Shown here: one piece after another, positions 50,362 through 60,200 of the stretch
Numbering within the stretch: position 1 is the first letter of the stretch
Layout of the letters: the number at the start of each line of letters is the position of its first letter
NCBI RefSeq assembly: GCF_020873895.1
Contig: NZ_JAHWGT010000027.1
Location: 28,067-92,066, forward strand
DNA from: Streptomyces sp. DH12
GTDB taxonomy: Bacteria; Actinomycetota; Actinomycetes; Streptomycetales; Streptomycetaceae
DNA length: 64,000 nucleotides
Reading direction: 5' to 3'
The notes under the pieces: generated by a model
The model's database searches: none
Told to the model about the DNA's origin: nothing
Seen by the model: the letters and a program-made list of their open reading frames with translations, nothing else
Translations under genes and position numbers: made by a program

Positions 50362-51621
50362 GTGAAGGGGCAGCCGATATCGGGGGCATCGGCCGGGACG
50401 GCGCCGCGGGGGCGGCGCGGCCGGGGCAGGGGGCCGCTGGCCCTCGTTGCCGGAACGTTGCTGCTGCTGGTGACCGCCTGTGGGGGCGGCGCCCAGGCGG
50501 ACGGCGACAAGGGCGGGGCCGCGGGCCGGGACGGCGCGGGGCAGGTCGCGAGCGGGCCCTCGCAGGCCGTCGTGACCATCGCGCCGAAGGACGGTGCCGA
50601 GGCGGTCGGGACGAGCGGCGTGCTGAAGGTCGCCGCGGAGAACGGCAAGCTCACCACGGTCGAGGTGACCGACTCCAAGGGCCGGCCCGTCGAGGGCAGG
50701 CTGTCCGCCGACGCCACCGCCTGGCAGCCGGTCAGGCATCTGGCGGCCGGCACCCGGTACAAGGTGCACGCCGTCGCCGAGGACGCCGACGGGCGTGAGT
50801 CGGCGAAGGACACCACCTTCACCACCCTCGTCCCGAAGAACACTTTCCTCGGCCACTACACGCCGGAGGACGGCTCGACCGTCGGCGTCGGCATGCCGGT
50901 GTCCATCAACTTCACCCGCGGCATCACCGACCCGGAGGCCGTGGAGAAGGCCGTCAAGGTGACCGCCGTGCCGGCCGTGCCGATCGAGGGCCACTGGTTC
51001 GGCAACGACCGCCTGGACTTCCGCCCCGAGAAGTACTGGGCCCCCGGCACCAAGGTGACCGTGCGGCTCGACCTGGACGGCGTCGAGGGGCGCCCCGGCG
51101 TCTACGGCAAGCAGTCCAAGACGGTCACCTTCACCATCGGCCGCAGCCAGGTCTCCACCGTCGACGCGAGCGAGAAGACCATGAAGGTCGTCCGCGACGG
51201 CAAGCTGATCAAGACGATCCCGATCACCGCCGGCGCCCCGTCCACGACCACGTACAACGGTCAGATGGTCATCAGCGAGAAGTACAAGGTGACCCGGATG
51301 AACGGCGCCACCGTGGGCTTCGGCGGCGAGTACGACATCAAGGACGTGCCGCACGCCATGCGCCTGTCCACCTCGGGCACCTTCGTCCACGGCAACTACT
51401 GGGCGTCGGCCGGCACCTTCGGCTCGGCCAACGTCAGCCACGGCTGCGTCGGCCTGCGCGACGTGCGCGGCGCCTACGACGGCTCCATGCCCGCCGCCTG
51501 GTTCTACGACAACTCCCTCATCGGCGACGTGGTCGTCGTGAAGAACTCCAAGGACAAGCAGATCCAGCCGGACAACGGGCTCAACGGCTGGAACATGTCC
51601 TGGGCGGAGTGGACCAAGTAG
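50362..51621 (+). CDS. L,D-transpeptidase lipoprotein, copy 2
   Basis: The 419-residue protein starts at GTG 50362, six nt after GAAGAGG. It has an Arg-rich start, membrane segment and lipobox (LLLLVTACG near residue 35-40), two Ig-like domains and a YkuD domain with SHGCVGLRD and FVHGNYWASAGTFG. It is clearly homologous to copy 1 throughout, including the ending NGWNMSW. Differences include Lys-rich rather than Arg-rich loops. Likely local duplication with divergence. The pair may serve different growth phases or substrates, which is inference. Confidence 0.94.
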   Translation: MKGQPISGASAGTAPRGRRGRGRGPLALVAGTLLLLVTACGGGAQADGDKGGAAGRDGAGQVASGPSQAVVTIAPKDGAEAVGTSGVLKVAAENGKLTTVEVTDSKGRPVEGRLSADATAWQPVRHLAAGTRYKVHAVAEDADGRESAKDTTFTTLVPKNTFLGHYTPEDGSTVGVGMPVSINFTRGITDPEAVEKAVKVTAVPAVPIEGHWFGNDRLDFRPEKYWAPGTKVTVRLDLDGVEGRPGVYGKQSKTVTFTIGRSQVSTVDASEKTMKVVRDGKLIKTIPITAGAPSTTTYNGQMVISEKYKVTRMNGATVGFGGEYDIKDVPHAMRLSTSGTFVHGNYWASAGTFGSANVSHGCVGLRDVRGAYDGSMPAAWFYDNSLIGDVVVVKNSKDKQIQPDNGLNGWNMSWAEWTK

Positions 51622-51743
51622 CGAAAGCGGGCCGAGTGGCGGAGCGGGCCAAGTAGCGGACGGACAGGCTCCGTTCGGAGGGACCGGTGCTGTGACGAAC
51701 CGCACCGGTCCCTCCGTCGTTAACGGCGGCTAACCTGCCCCGT

Positions 51744-52511
51744 ATGACAGTGACTCTCGAAGTTTCCGCGGGCGTCGGCACCATCCGCCTGGACCGCCCC
51801 CCGATGAACGCGCTGGACATCGCCACGCAGGACCGGCTCAAGGAACTCGCCGAGGAGGCCGCGGGCCGCGACGACGTCCGCGCCGTCGTCGTCTACGGCG
51901 GCGAGAAGGTGTTCGCGGCCGGCGCGGACATCAAGGAGATGCAGGTCATGGACCACGCGGCCATGGTGCGCCGCGGCAAGGGCCTCCAGGACTCCTTCAC
52001 CGCCGTGGCCCGCATCCCCAAGCCCGTCGTGGCCGCCGTCACCGGCTACGCGCTGGGCGGCGGCTGCGAGCTGGCGCTCTGCGCCGACTTCCGCATCGCG
52101 GCCGACAACGCCAAGCTCGGCCAGCCCGAGATCCTGCTCGGCCTCATCCCCGGCGCCGGCGGCACCCAGCGGCTCGCCCGCCTCGTCGGCCCCTCCAAGG
52201 CCAAGGACCTCATCTTCACCGGACGCCACGTCAAGGCCGACGAGGCGCTGGCCATCGGCCTCGTCGACCGGGTCGTCCCGGCCGCCGAGGTCTACGAGCA
52301 GGCCCACGCCTGGGCCGCCAAGCTCGCCCAGGGCCCGGCGCTCGCGCTGCGGGCCGCCAAGGAGTCCGTCGACACCGGCCTGGAGACGGACATCGACACC
52401 GGTCTCGCCGTGGAGCGCAACTGGTTCGCGGGCCTGTTCGCCACCGAGGACCGGGAGCGGGGCATGCGCAGCTTCGTGGAGGAGGGCCCGGGCAAGGCCA
52501 AGTTCCTCTGA
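51744..52511 (+). CDS. Enoyl-CoA hydratase/isomerase (crotonase family)
   Basis: The 255-residue protein has the crotonase fold: the oxyanion-hole region FAAGADIKEMQ, GGGCELALCADFRIAADN, and GQPEILLGLIPGAGGTQRLA with the first catalytic Glu. The second catalytic Glu position falls in the DEALAIGLVDRVVP region. It hydrates trans-2-enoyl-CoA in fatty acid or amino acid breakdown. ATG 51744 sits in a short gap behind the transpeptidase gene with only a weak ribosome-binding site. It is monocistronic as far as can be seen. Confidence 0.93.
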   Translation: MTVTLEVSAGVGTIRLDRPPMNALDIATQDRLKELAEEAAGRDDVRAVVVYGGEKVFAAGADIKEMQVMDHAAMVRRGKGLQDSFTAVARIPKPVVAAVTGYALGGGCELALCADFRIAADNAKLGQPEILLGLIPGAGGTQRLARLVGPSKAKDLIFTGRHVKADEALAIGLVDRVVPAAEVYEQAHAWAAKLAQGPALALRAAKESVDTGLETDIDTGLAVERNWFAGLFATEDRERGMRSFVEEGPGKAKFL

Positions 52512-52516
52512 CGGGA

Positions 52517-52560
52517 CCGGGTCCGCCCCGGGTCCGCCCCGGGTCCGTCCCGGGTCCGCC
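52517..52560. repeat. Four 11-bp tandem repeats
   Basis: CCGGGTCCGCC occurs four times in a row (third copy has T for C), directly after the hydratase gene. The remaining 52561-52876 holds no gene; it includes short dyads around 52610-52640. Confidence 0.85.
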
Positions 52561-52876
52561 CGGCCGTCCGCAGCCGTCCCCGGCCGCCCCCGCCGCCCCC
52601 GGCCGTTCGGACCATGTGTCCGGTCCGGAGGCGGCAGGGGAACGCCCGGTGGGAGGTTCACTCCTGCGGGTGGTTTGAAGCCTCCGGGACGCGGGAGAGG
52701 GACCCCCCGCCCCACCCCTCCCCGTGATCATGCCGGTGCCCTGTGTCACCGCTGGTCAGTGCGGTTGCGGCGGACCTCCGGTGCCTCCGTCATATGACGG
52801 GCGCGTCCGGCGGGGCCCTCGGCCCCGCCGGACGATTCCCGGGGAACCGCCCCGCCGCCCCCGCCCGGCGGCCATC

Positions 52877-53392
52877 ATGGGGGGCATGGCGGGGCTGGAA
52901 GGCGTGGAGCGACCGGGGGAGCGCGGCGGGGCGACCGCCGCCGCGAGGTGGATGCCGTCCGCGGACGAGGAGCGGGCGCTCAGAGCGCTGGCGGAGCACG
53001 GCGACCCGACGGCCGAGGAGGTCCGGCTGCCCTCGCTCCCCGAGTCCGCCGCGACCGCCCGCCGCATCGCCCACTGCGTGGTGCTCCGCCACTGGCTGCT
53101 CGGCCCCCAGGTCGCCGAGGACGTGGTCCTGCTCGTCTCCGAACTCGTCGGCAACGCCGTGCGGCACACCGGGGCGCGGGCGTTCGGGTTACGGATGCAC
53201 CGCCGCCGGGGCCGGATCAGGATCGAGGTCCGCGACCCCTCACGGGGGCTGCCCTGCCTGATGCCGGTGCAGGAGCTCGACGAGAGCGGGCGCGGGATCT
53301 TCCTCGTCGACAAGCTCTCGGACCGCTGGGGAGTGGACCTGCTGCCGCGCGGCAAGAACACCTGGTTCGAGATCCGCGTCACCGACCGCTGA
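52877..53392 (+). CDS. RsbW-like ATP-binding regulator with a TTA codon
   Basis: The 171-residue protein has a HATPase_c_2 fold of the anti-sigma type: N-box VLLVSELVGNAVRHTG, G1-type region IRIEVRDPSRGLP and G2 region ESGRGIFLVDKLSDRWGV. Streptomycetes have many such proteins; some bind sigma factors or anti-anti-sigma proteins. Residue 105 (Leu) is encoded by TTA at 53189-53191. TTA is rare here and would tie expression to the bldA tRNA. ATG 52877 and ATG 52886 are both possible starts; the ribosome-binding site is unclear. No neighbouring sigma factor is visible. Confidence 0.85.
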   Translation: MGGMAGLEGVERPGERGGATAAARWMPSADEERALRALAEHGDPTAEEVRLPSLPESAATARRIAHCVVLRHWLLGPQVAEDVVLLVSELVGNAVRHTGARAFGLRMHRRRGRIRIEVRDPSRGLPCLMPVQELDESGRGIFLVDKLSDRWGVDLLPRGKNTWFEIRVTDR

Positions 53393-53760
53393 ACGCACCG
53401 GAGCCCCCTTGTGCGCCGTGGTCCGGCGCCGCGGGGGCTCCTCGTGGAGCGCCGCGGACGGAAGTGGGGTGTTGTCCGACGGCGCTGTCGACGACCTGGC
53501 CCGGGTCGAGGGGGTCGTAGGACTCGACTATGTCAGACGGGGGCCTCCGCTACCAAAACGCCATTCCCCGCCAAAGGTGCAGCAATCCGGCATTGTGGAG
53601 AACAATCCAAGGTGAACCACGCCACTCACCTGGCAAACCATGAATAACTATCGGATGGGGCGTGTACTTCCGTCGTCCTGTGGGTTCCGTGGACCAGCCC
53701 GGGAACAGGTATGACGGGTCAATCCGGAAGGTTCCCGGCAGACCGCCCTTAAATGGTCGC
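53393..53760 (+). other. Intergenic region before the beta-propeller lipoprotein gene
   Basis: This 368-bp gap has a hairpin-like GC stretch just after the stop and then an unusually AT-rich part (53540-53750). I see no convincing gene; open frames here lack codon bias. The AT-rich part is the probable promoter region of the next gene. Confidence 0.5.
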
Positions 53761-54963
53761 GTGACCGTGCACCTCAGCAAGCGAACCACCGGCCTCCTCG
53801 CCGCCGCCCTGCTGGCCCTCCTCGCCGGGTGCGCCACCGCCGGTACGCCCGCCGGCACACCCGCCGGGCCGGGGTCGGCGGCACCACCCGCACGCCCCGG
53901 CGGCGCACCCGCCGCGGACCCCGCCGCCGGCCCGCTGCCCGGCATGCCGCCCCCGCTCGACCCCCGCGACGTCTACGCCGCGGCCCGCCCCGGCCGGCTC
54001 TCCCCGACCGTCCGGGACTTCCCCTCCCGGGTCTACGTCCCCAACACGCTCTCCGGCACCGTCTCGGTCATCGACCCCGCCACCTACCGCGTCGTCGACA
54101 CCGTCCGGGTCGGCAGGCACCCCCAGCACGTCGTGCCGTCCTGGGACCTGAAGACCCTCTGGGTCACCAACGACCAGGGCCACACCCTCACCCCACTCGA
54201 CCCGGCCACGGGCCGGCGGCGCGGCGAGGACGTCCCCGTCCGCGACCCGTACAACCTCTACTTCACCCCCGACGGCCGTCACGCCGTCGTCATGGCCTCC
54301 CTCGACCGGGAACTCGTCTTCCGCGACCCGCACACCATGGAGCGCCGCCACACCGAACCCGCCCCCTGCCACGGCGTCAACCACGCCGACTTCTCCGCCG
54401 ACGGCCGGTACGCCGTCGTCTCCTGCGAGTTCTCCGGCGAACTGCTGAAGGTCGACACGGCCCGCAAGGAGGTCGTCGCCCGGTTGGAGCTGCCCTTCGC
54501 CGGGGCCATGCCGCAGGACGTGAAACTCTCGCCCGACGGCCGGACGTTCTACGTCGCCGACATGATGGCCCACGGCCTGTGGGCCGTGGACGGCGACGCC
54601 TTCACCACCCCGCGCCTGCTGCCCACCGGCAAGGGCTGCCACGGCCTGTACGTCTCCCGCGACTCCCGCGAGATGTACGTGCCGAACCGCGGCGAGGGCT
54701 CCGTCTCCGTCTTCGACTTCGCCCGCGAGCGCGTCACGAGGAAGTGGTGGCTCCCCGACGGCGGCTCACCCGACATGGGCGGCGTCTCGGCGGACGGCAG
54801 GGTGCTGTGGCTCTCCGGACGGTACGACTCCGAGGTCTACGCGATCGACACGCGCACCGGCCGGCAGCTCGCCCGCATCCCGGTCGGCGACGGCCCCCGC
54901 GGCCTGGCCGTGTACCCCCAGCCCGGCCGCTACTCCCTGGGCCACACCGGCGTCTACCGCTGA
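53761..54963 (+). CDS. YncE-like beta-propeller lipoprotein
   Basis: The 400-residue protein starts at GTG 53761 and has a lipoprotein signal with lipobox LLAGC near residue 21-25, an Ala/Pro/Gly linker to about residue 70 and a YVTN/YncE-type beta-propeller (VYVPNTLSGTVSVIDPATYR, FTPDGRHAVVMA, FSADGRYAVVSCEF, LSPDGRTFYVADMMAHGL, VSADGRVLWLSGRYDSEVY). It is anchored on the outer membrane face. Such proteins are often surface ligand-binding or pair with redox or metal systems, but no such partner is adjacent. Two His-rich segments (CHGVNHADFSADG, KGCHGLYVSRD) might bind metal, which is inference. It resembles the secreted protein at 14.8 kb. Confidence 0.85.
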   Translation: MTVHLSKRTTGLLAAALLALLAGCATAGTPAGTPAGPGSAAPPARPGGAPAADPAAGPLPGMPPPLDPRDVYAAARPGRLSPTVRDFPSRVYVPNTLSGTVSVIDPATYRVVDTVRVGRHPQHVVPSWDLKTLWVTNDQGHTLTPLDPATGRRRGEDVPVRDPYNLYFTPDGRHAVVMASLDRELVFRDPHTMERRHTEPAPCHGVNHADFSADGRYAVVSCEFSGELLKVDTARKEVVARLELPFAGAMPQDVKLSPDGRTFYVADMMAHGLWAVDGDAFTTPRLLPTGKGCHGLYVSRDSREMYVPNRGEGSVSVFDFARERVTRKWWLPDGGSPDMGGVSADGRVLWLSGRYDSEVYAIDTRTGRQLARIPVGDGPRGLAVYPQPGRYSLGHTGVYR

Positions 54964-54988
54964 CGCCCCGCCGGGCCGCGGGTGCCGG

Positions 54989-55627
54989 TCAGCGGAGCAC
55001 GAGCAGCGCCTCCGCGCACACCGGGCGGTACCCGGCCGCCTGGAACGTACGCACGCTGCGGGCGTTGCCCGGCGACTGCTGCGCCCACACCGCCCCGTCC
55101 GGGACCAGGTGGCGGGCGGCCAGCGCCAGCCGCACCCCCAGGCCCCGCCCCCGGGCCGCCTCGTCGACCTCGACCGCGGCCTCCCACCGGCCCGCCACCG
55201 CGCGCCCCAGCACCACCACCCCGCCGTCGGCGGCCCACACCCGCACGTCGTCGCGGTACGCCCGCGCCCGCACCACCCGCGGATGGTCCGGATCCCGCAC
55301 CTCCCGCAGCGGCAGCGGCGGCGGGCCGTCCAGCCGGCCCGCGACGGTCAGCATGTCGACGGTGTCCGCCCGGCGCCCCGTCCGGGCCATCAGCGCCGCG
55401 AGGAACCCCGGGCTCATCGCCGCGGCCAGCGGATCGGCCGACGAGGCCGCCAGCTCGGCCCGCACCCACGCCGGGTCCTCGTCCACGAACACCACCGAGT
55501 GCGCGGTGAACGCCAGCACCCCGGCGTCCCGCCGGCTCGGCTGCGGGACGATCACGGTGGAGCCGTCGGGCGGCGGGAACACCCCGCGCGCCGCCGCGGA
55601 CAGGACACGGGCCACATGGTCGCTCAT
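54989..55627 (-). CDS. GNAT-family acetyltransferase-like protein
   Basis: The 212-residue protein starts at ATG 55627. Its C-terminal half has GNAT features: AAVEVDEAARGRGLGVRLAL with the R-G-x-G acetyl-CoA loop and NARSVRTFQAAGYRPV. The N-terminal half (about 1-100) is less conserved. Acceptor substrate unknown. It converges on the lipoprotein gene with a 25-bp gap and is divergent from the EF-hand gene. The ribosome-binding site is weak. Confidence 0.85.
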   Translation of the reverse strand: MSDHVARVLSAAARGVFPPPDGSTVIVPQPSRRDAGVLAFTAHSVVFVDEDPAWVRAELAASSADPLAAAMSPGFLAALMARTGRRADTVDMLTVAGRLDGPPPLPLREVRDPDHPRVVRARAYRDDVRVWAADGGVVVLGRAVAGRWEAAVEVDEAARGRGLGVRLALAARHLVPDGAVWAQQSPGNARSVRTFQAAGYRPVCAEALLVLR

Positions 55628-55721
55628 ACCGCCATCGTCCCCCCGGGCCCCCGCGGAACCCCCGCCGCCCCTGCCGCTACGCTGGCCGCCGAAGTTGCAC
55701 AGATCCTTAAGGGGTGGAGCG

Positions 55722-55937
55722 ATGGCGGACATGGAGTCTGCACGCAAGGCTTTCGACCGGTACGACGTCAACGGCGACGGCTTCATCACGGCCGCCGAGT
55801 ACAAGAGCGTCATGGCTCAGCTCGGCGACTTCAACGTCACCGAGCCCGTCGCCCAGGCCGTCATAAACGCCCAGGACGGCAACGGCGACGGCCTGCTGAG
55901 CTGGGACGAGTTCTGGACCCGCCTGAACAGGGCCTGA
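55722..55937 (+). CDS. Small EF-hand calcium-binding protein
   Basis: The 71-residue protein starts at ATG 55722 with GGGGTGGAG upstream. It has two canonical EF-hand loops, DVNGDGFITAAE (about residues 14-25) and DGNGDGLLSWDE (about 52-63), each with the acidic ligands and Gly at position 6 and Glu at 12. It is cytoplasmic with no signal peptide. Streptomycetes have several such Cab-type proteins thought to act as calcium buffers or sensors. It ends at a perfect hairpin. Confidence 0.92.
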   Translation: MADMESARKAFDRYDVNGDGFITAAEYKSVMAQLGDFNVTEPVAQAVINAQDGNGDGLLSWDEFWTRLNRA

Positions 55938-55962
55938 CGGCCCCACCGCCCCCGCACACACC

Positions 55963-55998
55963 GAGCGGCGCCCCCGGGATTCCCCGGGGGCGCCGCTC
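55963..55998 (+). terminator. Hairpin terminator after the EF-hand gene
   Basis: A 16-bp perfect stem (55963-55978 with 55983-55998) with an ATTC loop follows the stop by 25 bp. Confidence 0.8.
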
Positions 55999-56120
55999 GC
56001 GCCCTGCCGGCGCCGCGCCGTGCGCGGTGCGCGTCAGATCCCGGCCACCCCGACACCCGAGCCGACGGCTCGGCAGGCGCCGGGGAGAGAACAGGTCGTT
56101 CGCCCTGGCAGCATGTTCAT

Positions 56121-56648
56121 GTGACTGACAACGGGGACGACATACCGAAGCCTTCACCAGTTTCTAGGCTGGTCGAACTGGCGGACGCTCCGGTCTCGGC
56201 AGCGCTGCGGAGACCGGAGCCGGTTCCGGCGGCCTCGCCGGCTGGGACGCGGACCGCGCCGCGGGACCCGAAGCAGGCCGACGAGGCAGCTGCGGCGAGG
56301 CGGGAGTTCGCGCGTTCGCTGGGGGAGTTCCGGCGTACTGCCGTGGTGGTGCCGTTCGATGCGCAGGGGAGTCTGTGGACGGCGGATTTCAACGGGGTGC
56401 GGTGGATCTGTGCGTTCTCCGACGAGGAGGCGCTGGCGCGGTTCGCGGCGGCGCGAGGGGACGCGAGGCGTGAGTGGACGTACCGGACGATTTTGGGCGC
56501 GCGGCTCCTCGATGTGATGGTGCCGCTGCTGCCGGGACCGGGCGGCGTCGCGCTGGACGCGGGTAGTGCGACCGGGGCCCTGTTTCCGCCGGTGCGTGGG
56601 ATCGTCCCGGACGAGGTGGCAGTGGATCTCGAGGGGGAGGCACCGTGA
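56121..56648 (+). CDS. SseB-domain protein of the toxin operon
   Basis: The 175-residue protein starts at GTG 56121. The N-terminal third is Pro/Ala-rich and disordered; residues about 70-160 match the SseB N-terminal domain (VVVPFDAQGSLWTADFNG, CAFSDEEALARFAAARG). SseB-like domains are common in front of RHS or type VII-linked toxin genes in actinobacteria and may act as accessory or chaperone factors. Its stop overlaps the next gene by 4 bp (GTGA). It is the first gene of a four-gene run ending with the immunity gene, all with overlapping ends. Confidence 0.8.
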   Translation: MTDNGDDIPKPSPVSRLVELADAPVSAALRRPEPVPAASPAGTRTAPRDPKQADEAAAARREFARSLGEFRRTAVVVPFDAQGSLWTADFNGVRWICAFSDEEALARFAAARGDARREWTYRTILGARLLDVMVPLLPGPGGVALDAGSATGALFPPVRGIVPDEVAVDLEGEAP

Positions 56649-57292
56649 GTGGGAGCGAGCCTGTTCTCGCGGCGCCGGCGGCGGCGCTGGCGGAGATAGT
56701 ACAGGGGATCAATCTGGCGCATGCCGAGCTGAAGGAGCTCGGGATGATCGGTGAGGCGTCGGTGGGCCGGGGGTTCTCCGACCTGGCCTTGTCCGGGCTG
56801 GAGTTGGGGCACGGCGGTCTGGCGTCGGAGTTCGAGACGTTCTGCAACCGGTGGGAGTGGGGCGTGCGTGCGCTGACTCTGCGGGGCAACGGTTTCGCGC
56901 AGGGCGTGGGCCTGTCGGCGGGCTCGTTCGCGGAGCAGGAGCAGTACGTCAAGGACTCGTTCAAGATCGGGGTGAACTCCCTCGACGGCAACCCGCATCT
57001 GTCCGAGGACGAGGTCAAGCAGATGCGCTGGGACACCGTCCGTGACCAGCACATGTGGGACGGCGCCGACTGGAGCCGCGAGTCGTTCTCCGAGGCTCAC
57101 GGCGAGGTGAAGCAGACATGGAAGAACACCGCGTACGACGTCGAGGACGCGATGCTCGACTCGATGGAGCGTTCCGGCGTGCTGGACCCGAAGCTGCGTG
57201 ACGGGATGGACGAGGAGCTCAAGGACATGCTCGATCCCGACCAGGCGACCATCGATCAGGCCGAGCAGCCGCGGTGGGGGGACAACCGCTGA
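56645..57292 (+). CDS. Conserved partner protein of the RHS toxin (unknown function)
   Basis: The 215-residue protein starts at GTG 56645 in the overlap with the SseB gene. It is predicted helical with Trp-rich patches (FCNRWEWGVRALTL, MWDGADWSRESF) and an acidic C-terminus. No signal peptide or membrane segment. It stands at the place where type VII secretion partner proteins usually are, and the following RHS protein has a WxG-type N-terminus, so a chaperone or co-secreted partner role is likely but not proven. Its stop overlaps the RHS ATG by one base (TGATG). Confidence 0.75.
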   Translation: MSGSEPVLAAPAAALAEIVQGINLAHAELKELGMIGEASVGRGFSDLALSGLELGHGGLASEFETFCNRWEWGVRALTLRGNGFAQGVGLSAGSFAEQEQYVKDSFKIGVNSLDGNPHLSEDEVKQMRWDTVRDQHMWDGADWSRESFSEAHGEVKQTWKNTAYDVEDAMLDSMERSGVLDPKLRDGMDEELKDMLDPDQATIDQAEQPRWGDNR

Positions 57293-60200
57293 TGGTGGAC
57301 TGGCGGGGGTGGAGCGACAAGATCGTCGACGGAGTCGACCGGGGCATCGACAAGGGCAAGGAGATCGTCGGCGAGGGCGTCGACTACGTCACCGACAAGA
57401 CCGGCCAGGGGCTGGAGAAGATCGGTGCACACGACTGGGCCGACGCGGTCGAGGACTGGGGTGATGAGACCGCCTCCGCTCTCGGTGCGGAGGTCGGCGA
57501 GCAGCAGCTCGGGCGGACCGAGGAAGCGAACGAGCTGATCCACGGCAGGCCGGAGAAGATCGCCGAGGCGGTGAAGAACCTTCGGGACTTCCGGAAGGCG
57601 TTCGACCTGGTCGGCGGCGGGATGAAGAAGCTGGACTCCAGCCGCTGGAAGGGCGAGGCGGCCAACGCGTTCCGGGAGAAGTTCCAGACCCTGCCGACCG
57701 ACTGGCTGCGCGCGGCGGAAGCGATGGAGAACGCGGCCAAGGCGCTGGAGACATACTCCGGCGCGATCGCGAGCGCGCAAGGCAAGGCGCGTGAGGCGAT
57801 CGCGCTGTACAAGGAGGGCGACAAGGACTCCAAGACGGCGGTCGACACGTACAACAAGAAGGTCGATGCTTACAACGCGGCGCGCGACGGAGACAGTCCG
57901 CTGCCGCATCCGGGGGACTTCTCCGACCCGGGCAAGGCCAAGCGGCAACGTGCGCGGGAGATCCTGAACGAGGCCCGGACCGCGCGCAACGAGGCCGCCG
58001 AGTCCGCCAAGACCGCGGTGCACGCCGCCCTGGCACACGCGCCCAAGGAACCGACCGGAGTCGAGAAGGCCAAGTTCGAACTGATGGACTACGGCCTGGG
58101 CCAGAGCATGGAACTGGCCCACTTCGGCGGCGGCGTCATCAAGGGCACAGCGGGTCTGCTCAACTTCGTCCGCTCGGTCAACCCGGTGGACCCGTACAAC
58201 CTGACCCACCCGGCGGAGTACTACAAGGGCGTCAACATGACGCTCGCCGGCCTGGTGTCCACGGTTGCGAACCCGGACAGGGCACTGAAGAACGCCTGGG
58301 ACGCGGCGAAGGGCGACCCGTCGGAGTTCCTCGGCCGCCTGGTGCCCGAACTGCTCGGCGCCAAGGGCGCGGGGGTGGTACGCGGAGGTCTGCGCGCCGG
58401 TCTGAACGGCACCAAGCACGTGCCCGACGGCAACAAGCCGGGCGGCGCCCGCGGGGACCATGAGAAGAACCCGGACAACCAGAGCAGCAGGTGCCGCGAC
58501 AACGTGTGCGATGGTGACCCGGTGGACATGGCGTCCGGCCGTGTCCTGCTGCCGCAGACGGACATCGCCCTACCCGGCTCGCTGCCCCTCGTCTTCCAGC
58601 GCACCTTCGATTCCTCGCACCGCTCCGGCCGCTGGTTCGGCCCGACGTGGTCATCGACGGTGGACCAGCGGTTGGAGATCGACGCGGAAGGCGTCGTCCT
58701 CAGCTGCGACGAGGGTAGCCTCCTCGCCTACCCGCACCCTGCCCCCGGAGCCCCGGTCATGCCCACGCACGGCAGGCGGTGGCCGCTGGACCGGGTCGAA
58801 GACGGTTACACGATCACCGATCCTGAGACCCGCAGGGTCTGGCATTTCACCGACCATGGCAACGAGCTCTCCCTTTTGGCCCAGATCGACGACCGCAACG
58901 GGAACTGGATCGCCTTCGAGTACGACCAGACGGGTGCCCCGACGTCGATCGTCCACCACGGCGGCTACCACCTGAAGATCACTACGAGCGAGGGCAGGGT
59001 GGCCGCCCTCCACCTGGCGGGTGCGGCGCCGGACGGTTCCGACCAGGAGATCGTGCGCTACGGCTACACCGACGGTCATCTGAGCGAGGTCGTCAACTCC
59101 TCGGGGAGCCCGCTGCGCTTGGGTTGCGACGAGCACGGCCGCATCACATCGTGGACCGACACCAACGGCAGCCGCTTCGACTACGTCTACGACGACCAAG
59201 ACCGCTGCACCTACCAGACCGGGACCAACGGACACGTCGAGTCCCGCTTCGTCTGGGGAAACCCCGACCCCGAAACCGGTCTCCGGACGACGTCCATCAC
59301 CGACGGGCTTGGGCACACGAAGAGATTCGTCGTGGACGAGCGTTCCAAGGTCGTCGCCGAGATCGACCCCCTGGGTGCGGTGACCCGGTTCACGTACGAC
59401 CGCCACAACCGCTTGCTCTCCCACACCGATCCGCTCGGCGGCACAATCCGTTGCGTCTACGACGACGCAGGTCGGTTGAGCGAGGTGATCCGCCCGGACG
59501 GTCGCAGTGTCCACGCCGAACACAACGATCTCGGACTCCCGGTGTCCGTCAGGTACGCGGACGGGACCGTCATGCGGCAGACGTACGACGAACGCGGCAA
59601 CCGCACCTCCTACACGGAGGTCTCAGGGGCGACGACGCGGTTCACGTACAACGAGGTGGGGCACCTTGCCTCGATGACCGATGCTCTCGGTAATACCGTG
59701 TTCGTGCGATGCGACCGAGCCGGGCTGCCGGTGGCGATCACCGATCCGCTGGGCGCCGTCACACGGTACGAACGGGACCTCTTCGGCCGCCCCGTGGTCA
59801 TCAGCGATCCGCTCGGAGCGGTGACCCGGGTGGAGTGGACCGTGGAAAGCCAGGTGGCCCGACTTGTGGAGGCCGACGGCAGCCATCAGACGTGGACGTA
59901 CGACGGTGAGGGCAATGTGCTCTCGCACACCGATGCCCTGGGCGGGACCACACACTTCGAGTACACGGACTTCGACCTCTTGACGGCACGGACCGGCCCC
60001 GACGGCGTACGGTACGAGTTCCAGCACGATGTCCGGCTCCGGTTGACGCGGGTCCTCAACCCTCTGGGACTGACCTGGGATTACGAGTACGACCCTGCGG
60101 GTCGACTCGTGTCCGAGACCGACTTCGACGGGCGTACGCTCCGTTACGCGTTCGATGCTGCCGGACGCCTCACCACACGCACCAACGGACTCGGACAGGC

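Noticed and set aside
53411-53647. Small open frame in the gap before the beta-propeller lipoprotein
   Set aside because: No ribosome-binding site, no codon bias and an AT-rich second half; more likely promoter DNA.
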